64,000 bases of DNA, taken from Bacteroidales bacterium (GTDB lineage Bacteria; Bacteroidota; Bacteroidia; Bacteroidales; WCHB1-69). Where the stretch lies: positions 62,001 through 126,000 of the forward strand of contig JAGCUN010000043.1 of the NCBI GenBank assembly GCA_017962845.1, read 5' to 3'. Positions 56,823 through 64,000 of the stretch are shown piece after piece (position 1 is the stretch's first letter; every line of letters begins with the position of its first letter). The position numbers and the translations under genes are program-made. The notes below the pieces were generated by a model. That model was not told the DNA's origin. It was given only the letters and a program-made list of their open reading frames with translations, and searched no databases.

Positions 56823-56860
56823 CAGGCTGAAAATAATTACCAACAAAATAACTAACCATT

Positions 56861-58126
56861 ATGAGTATCATCAAACCTTTCAAGGGATTCCGGCCGCCCG
56901 TCGACATCGTCGAAAAACTGGCCTCCCGTCCGTACGACGTCCTCAACTCCGCCGAAGCACGTGTAGAAGCTGCCGGCAACCCCTACAGCCTCCTGCACGT
57001 CACCAAGGCTGAAATCGACCTCCCCGAAGGCACCGACGAGCACTCCCCCGAAGTGTATCTCCAGGTCGTCAAGAACTACAACCTGTTCAAAGACCTCGGC
57101 TGGCTGGTGAAAGACGAAGAGGAGAAACTCTATGTCTATGCCCAGAGCATGAACCCGAAGGATGCCAACGCCAAATGGCAGTACGGCATTGTGGCCTGCG
57201 CCTACAGCGAGGACTATGTCAACAAGATCATCAAGAAACACGAGCTCACCCGTAAGGACAAGGAAGAGGACCGTATGAAACACGTCCGCATCACCAACGC
57301 CAACGTGGAACCTGTCTTCTTCGCCTATCCCGCCGTGGCCCGCATCGACGAGATCGTTGCTTCCGTCACCGCCCAAAAGCCCATCTATGACTTCATCGCC
57401 AAGGAAGACGGCTTCGGCCACCGCTTCTGGGTCATCGACAACAAAGCCATGATCGCCGAACTCGTGGAGCTGTTCGCCACCAAGGTTCCCGCCATGTACA
57501 TCGCCGACGGCCATCACCGCAGCGCCGCCGCCGCCCTCGTGGGACAGGAGAAGAAAGAGCAGAACCCGCACCACACCGGCAAAGAAGAGTACAACTACTT
57601 CATGACCGTCATCTTCCCCGACAACCAGCTCAACATCATCGACTACAACCGCGTGGTGAAAGACCTTAACGGCCTCACCAAGGAGCAGTTCATCGCCGCC
57701 GTGAGCGAAAGCTACGACGTGCAGGATATGGGCACCGACATATACAAGCCCGCCAAACTGCACGAGTTCAGCATGTACCTTGACGGCCACTGGTACAAGA
57801 TGACCGCCAAGGCCGGCACCTTCGACGACAACGACCCGATCGGCGTGCTGGATGTGACCATCCTCAGCAACCTCGTGCTCGACAAAGTGCTCGGTATCAA
57901 GGACCTCCGTACCGACAAGCGCATCGACTTCGTGGGCGGCATCCGCGGCCTCGGCGAACTGAAACGCCGCGTCGATAACGGCGAGATGAAAGTCGCCTTC
58001 GCCCTCTATCCGGTCAGCATGAAGCAGATCATCGACATTGCCGACACCGGCAACATCATGCCTCCGAAGACCACATGGTTCGAGCCGAAGCTCCGTTCCG
58101 GCCTCGTGATTCACGAGCTCTGCTAA
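56861..58126 (+). CDS. DUF1015 family protein
   Basis: 421 residues, full length for the family. The start is IKPFKGFRPP ... RPYDVLN. The central motif YIADGHHRSAAAALV (Asp216-Gly-His-His-Arg220) is strongly conserved in DUF1015. It resembles the D-G-H-H-R motif of ParB/Srx-fold free-serine kinases such as SerK and SbnI. DUF1015 genes often lie beside serine biosynthesis genes in Bacteroidota, but here the neighbours are nhaC and secA. A serine- or nucleotide-related activity is therefore an inference. It ends before a strong hairpin. Confidence 0.85.
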   Translation: MSIIKPFKGFRPPVDIVEKLASRPYDVLNSAEARVEAAGNPYSLLHVTKAEIDLPEGTDEHSPEVYLQVVKNYNLFKDLGWLVKDEEEKLYVYAQSMNPKDANAKWQYGIVACAYSEDYVNKIIKKHELTRKDKEEDRMKHVRITNANVEPVFFAYPAVARIDEIVASVTAQKPIYDFIAKEDGFGHRFWVIDNKAMIAELVELFATKVPAMYIADGHHRSAAAALVGQEKKEQNPHHTGKEEYNYFMTVIFPDNQLNIIDYNRVVKDLNGLTKEQFIAAVSESYDVQDMGTDIYKPAKLHEFSMYLDGHWYKMTAKAGTFDDNDPIGVLDVTILSNLVLDKVLGIKDLRTDKRIDFVGGIRGLGELKRRVDNGEMKVAFALYPVSMKQIIDIADTGNIMPPKTTWFEPKLRSGLVIHELC

Positions 58127-58152
58127 ACAGTTCTATATAGAGCATCAATTAT

Positions 58153-58186
58153 AACGCCCTCTGTAGCAATCGCTGCAGAGGGCGTT
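58153..58186 (+). terminator. Hairpin after the DUF1015 gene
   Basis: A 15-bp stem, AACGCCCTCTGTAGC pairing with GCTGCAGAGGGCGTT, around loop AATC. Only a weak T-rich tail follows, so it is a likely but not certain terminator. Confidence 0.65.
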
Positions 58187-58250
58187 GTTCATATATTTAG
58201 ATTTTTTTCACCAACTGCCAACACATCATCCATCGTACCCACTTTTTTAG

Positions 58251-58258
58251 TATCTTTG
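58251..58258 (+). promoter_or_regulatory. -7 promoter element for secA
   Basis: TATCTTTG, 36 bases before the secA ATG. Confidence 0.55.
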
Positions 58259-58294
58259 CAGCGCATTTTTTGTATAATGGAGATTGAATAAATT

Positions 58295-62086
<3,792 letters not shown>

Positions 62087-62103
62087 TCCGCTCGCCCATA
62101 ATG

Positions 62104-62137
62104 AAAAGAGGCTGGTTCAATTGAACCAGCCTCTTTT
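62104..62137. terminator. Bidirectional terminator between secA and proS
   Basis: A perfect palindrome: AAAAGAGGCTGGTTCAA is joined directly to its reverse complement, with T on the right and A on the left. It serves both convergent genes. Confidence 0.93.
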
Positions 62138-62158
62138 TTTATTCAGCAAAAATACTGA

Positions 62159-63634
62159 TTAATAAGCTCTTGCAAAAACTACACGTTGTTTAGAAGGCTT
62201 GCCAGTAAGAATACACTTGCCCTCCTCCAACGGGTTGTTGAACGGAATACAACGGATGGTAGCTTTCGCCAACTCTTTGATTTTCTCTTCCGTCTCGGTG
62301 GTGCCATCCCAGTGGGCATACACAAAGCCAGACTTGTTGTCCAAAATATCCACAAATTCTTCCCAAGTGTCAGCCTTGCGGATATTGCTGTCGCGGAACT
62401 CCAACGAACGCTGGAAAAGGTTGTGCTGGATGTCATCCAATAATTTCTCGATGGTTTCATCCAAAATATCCAATGCATAATTGGCCTTTTCGAGCGTGTC
62501 GCGGCGAGCCACTTCAGCTTGGTTGTTCTCCAAGTCGCGAGGACCGATAGCCACACGTACCGGGACACCCTTCACCTCATACTCATTGAACTTCCATCCT
62601 GAACGCTGGGAATCGTCGTCATCATATTTCACAGAAATTCCTTTAGCCTTCAGCTTAGCCATCAAAGTCATCACCTTTTCGGTAATGGCGGCTTTCTGTT
62701 CATCACTTTTATAAATAGGAATAATGACTACCTGAATCGGAGCGAGCTTGGGCGGAAGCACCAGACCATTGTCATCCGAATGTGTCATGATCAAAGCACC
62801 AATCAAACGGGTAGAAACGCCCCATGAGGTAGCCCATACATATTCAAGATTATTGCTCTTGTTCAAGAACTGCACATCGAAAGCCTTGGCGAAATTCTGT
62901 CCGAGGAAGTGGGATGTGCCGGCTTGTAAAGCCTTACCATCCTGCATCATAGCCTCGATACAGTAGGTGTCGATAGCGCCTGCGAAACGTTCGTTCGGCG
63001 ACTTCACACCCTTCAAGACGGGCATTGCCATGTAATTCTCGGCGAAATCGGCATACACCTCCAGCATTCGAGCGGTCTCCTCGCGGGCTTCCTGCTCGGT
63101 GGCATGTGCGGTATGGCCTTCCTGCCACAAGAACTCGGCCGTACGGAGGAACAAACGGGTACGCATCTCCCAGCGCACCACGTTGGCCCACTGGTTGCAG
63201 AGCAACGGCAGGTCACGATACGACTGTATCCAGTTTTTGTAAGTGCTCCAGATGATGGTTTCTGACGTGGGGCGAACAATCAGTTCTTCCTCCAACTTGG
63301 CCTCAGGATCCACCACTACGCCGGAGCCGTTAGGTGCGTTTTTCAAACGATAATGGGTGATTACCGCACACTCTTTCGCAAAGCCCTCCACATGGTCGGC
63401 CTCACGGCTGAGGAACGATTTGGGAATGAAGAGCGGGAAATATGCATTCACATGCCCTGTATCCTTGAACATCTTGTCCAATGCGTCATGCATCTTTTCC
63501 CAAATTGCATAGCCGTACGGCTTGATCACCATACATCCTCTGACCGCAGAATTCTCTGCCAGATCAGCCTTTTTGACAATGTCATTATACCATTGCGAAT
63601 AATTTTCTGCGCGTGTCGTGAAATTTTTTGCCAT
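62159..63634 (-). CDS. proS: Prolyl-tRNA synthetase, archaeal/eukaryotic-type
   Basis: 491 residues. It charges tRNA-Pro in the cytoplasm. The class II motifs are present: [10 protein letters not shown], the motif 2 loop [27 protein letters not shown], and the motif 3 region [32 protein letters not shown]. It lacks the large editing insertion of the bacterial type and ends in the conserved Tyr (ARAY), as in the short type 3 enzymes common in Bacteroidota. Confidence 0.95.
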   Translation of the reverse strand: MAKNFTTRAENYSQWYNDIVKKADLAENSAVRGCMVIKPYGYAIWEKMHDALDKMFKDTGHVNAYFPLFIPKSFLSREADHVEGFAKECAVITHYRLKNAPNGSGVVVDPEAKLEEELIVRPTSETIIWSTYKNWIQSYRDLPLLCNQWANVVRWEMRTRLFLRTAEFLWQEGHTAHATEQEAREETARMLEVYADFAENYMAMPVLKGVKSPNERFAGAIDTYCIEAMMQDGKALQAGTSHFLGQNFAKAFDVQFLNKSNNLEYVWATSWGVSTRLIGALIMTHSDDNGLVLPPKLAPIQVVIIPIYKSDEQKAAITEKVMTLMAKLKAKGISVKYDDDDSQRSGWKFNEYEVKGVPVRVAIGPRDLENNQAEVARRDTLEKANYALDILDETIEKLLDDIQHNLFQRSLEFRDSNIRKADTWEEFVDILDNKSGFVYAHWDGTTETEEKIKELAKATIRCIPFNNPLEEGKCILTGKPSKQRVVFARAY

Positions 63635-63662
63635 TTTCTCCCTTTCTTTTTGAACTTTTTAG

Positions 63663-63670
63663 TATTTTTG
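63663..63670 (+). promoter_or_regulatory. -7 promoter element for the Asn-rich lipoprotein
   Basis: TATTTTTG, 72 bases before the ATG. It lies only 20 bases from the proS -7 box on the other strand. Confidence 0.5.
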
Positions 63671-63690
63671 TGGTCTTAAAATCAAGTTTG

Positions 63691-63698
63691 CAAAAATA
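63691..63698 (-). promoter_or_regulatory. -7 promoter element for proS
   Basis: TATTTTTG on the minus strand, 56 bases before the proS start. A TTTG at 63724-63721 is 22 bases further upstream. Confidence 0.5.
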
Positions 63699-63742
63699 CA
63701 AAAATTATATCACCCAGCCGCAAACAGAAAGGAGATAAAGTT

Positions 63743-64000
63743 ATGAAAAAGTTAGTGTTTTTATCCGTCTTTGCGTTAGCCGTACTGGCAACTTCTTGTA
63801 AATTAGAGTCATTGACCTACTACGATGACATCTATAGTAGTTCGACCGATGCACAATATGTTCGTCCTAACCCGACTTCATCCAACTATTCGAACTCAAA
63901 TGCCGCGCCCAACAATGCGAACAATTCCTACAATAATGCGGCGAACTCCAACAATTACAACAACAATAGTAATAATAACAACAATGTAACGTATTATTAC
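63743..64000 (+). CDS. Asn-rich lipoprotein, N-terminal part (3' end outside window)
   Basis: 86 residues are visible and the frame is open at the window end. The signal MKKLVFLSVFALAVLATSC has a lipobox with Cys19. The mature part is KLESLTYYDDIYSSSTDAQY, then Asn/Ser-rich low complexity (NNSYNNAANSNNYNNN). The start has a strong Shine-Dalgarno-like AGAAAGGAG, 9 bases before ATG, which is unusual in this AT-rich leader context. Function unknown. It is divergent from proS. Confidence 0.8.
   Translation, partial: MKKLVFLSVFALAVLATSCKLESLTYYDDIYSSSTDAQYVRPNPTSSNYSNSNAAPNNANNSYNNAANSNNYNNNSNNNNNVTYYY

Noticed and set aside
56852..58114. 420-codon minus-strand frame opposite the DUF1015 gene
   Set aside because: It mirrors the codons of a strongly conserved gene and has Val/His/Glu-rich shadow composition.

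Overview
The window reads as chromosomal DNA of an uncultured member of the Bacteroidales (Bacteroidota). The evidence is: type IX secretion (T9SS) C-terminal sorting domains on five secreted proteins, a PorX-type T9SS regulator, a SusB-like GH97 glucosidase, a Porin_10-type porin, an IspG carrying an extra domain, an archaeal-type ProRS, the rpmG-DUF4295 pair, and about two dozen promoters with the Bacteroidota -7 element TAnnTTTG, several with a TTG/TTTG element 18-19 bases upstream. Coding DNA is fairly GC-rich and intergenic DNA is strikingly AT-rich. I see no prophage, transposase, CRISPR array or rRNA. One tRNA gene is present (tRNA-Val).

Layout. 1-7.4 kb: 3' part of a gingipain-like C25 protease with many beta-sandwich repeats, a TolC-like protein and a thioredoxin-fold lipoprotein-like protein. 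7.4-11.8 kb: ispG, a C69 dipeptidase and murC. 12-15.6 kb: two unrecognised secreted proteins and a DUF4160/DUF2442 pair. 15.6-26 kb: a PlsC-type acyltransferase, a T9SS protein, two paralogous T9SS proteins flanking a DUF4143 ATPase, and queA. 26-33.8 kb: a T9SS M1 metallopeptidase, a glycosyltransferase, gpsA, a histidine ammonia-lyase, rubredoxin and an unknown secreted protein. 33.9-37.6 kb (minus strand): cysteine desulfidase-like protein, GIY-YIG protein, radA and a broken ORF6N gene. 37.7-45 kb: a TonB-like protein, mltF and a lipoprotein, pth, two outer-membrane proteins and an O-antigen ligase-like protein. 45-49 kb: an ECF sigma factor, two lipoproteins and GH97. 49-53.6 kb (minus strand): tRNA-Val and a six-gene run of DUF3127, NlpC/P60, GNAT, DUF2007, Sua5 and porX. 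53.8-64 kb: rpmG, DUF4295, an orphan DNA methyltransferase, nhaC, DUF1015, a very long secA, proS and the start of an Asn-rich lipoprotein.

How the genes fit together. The window mixes housekeeping genes (cell wall, isoprenoids, tRNA processing, translocation) with envelope and secretion functions. SecA moves the secreted proteins across the inner membrane, T9SS clients then cross the outer membrane, and PorX is a known T9SS regulator.

Most notable are: a 16-base homopolymer filling the spacer of a promoter for a secreted protein; two families of dispersed palindromic repeats, each found inside a coding sequence; a SecA about 165 residues longer than expected; a tandem duplication that copied a divergent promoter; and a small OB-fold protein ending in an SSB-like tip. 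I do not see a convincing new multi-gene system. The best leads are these individual structures. Start codons were moved wherever the longest reading frame begins inside a promoter box or before a signal peptide.
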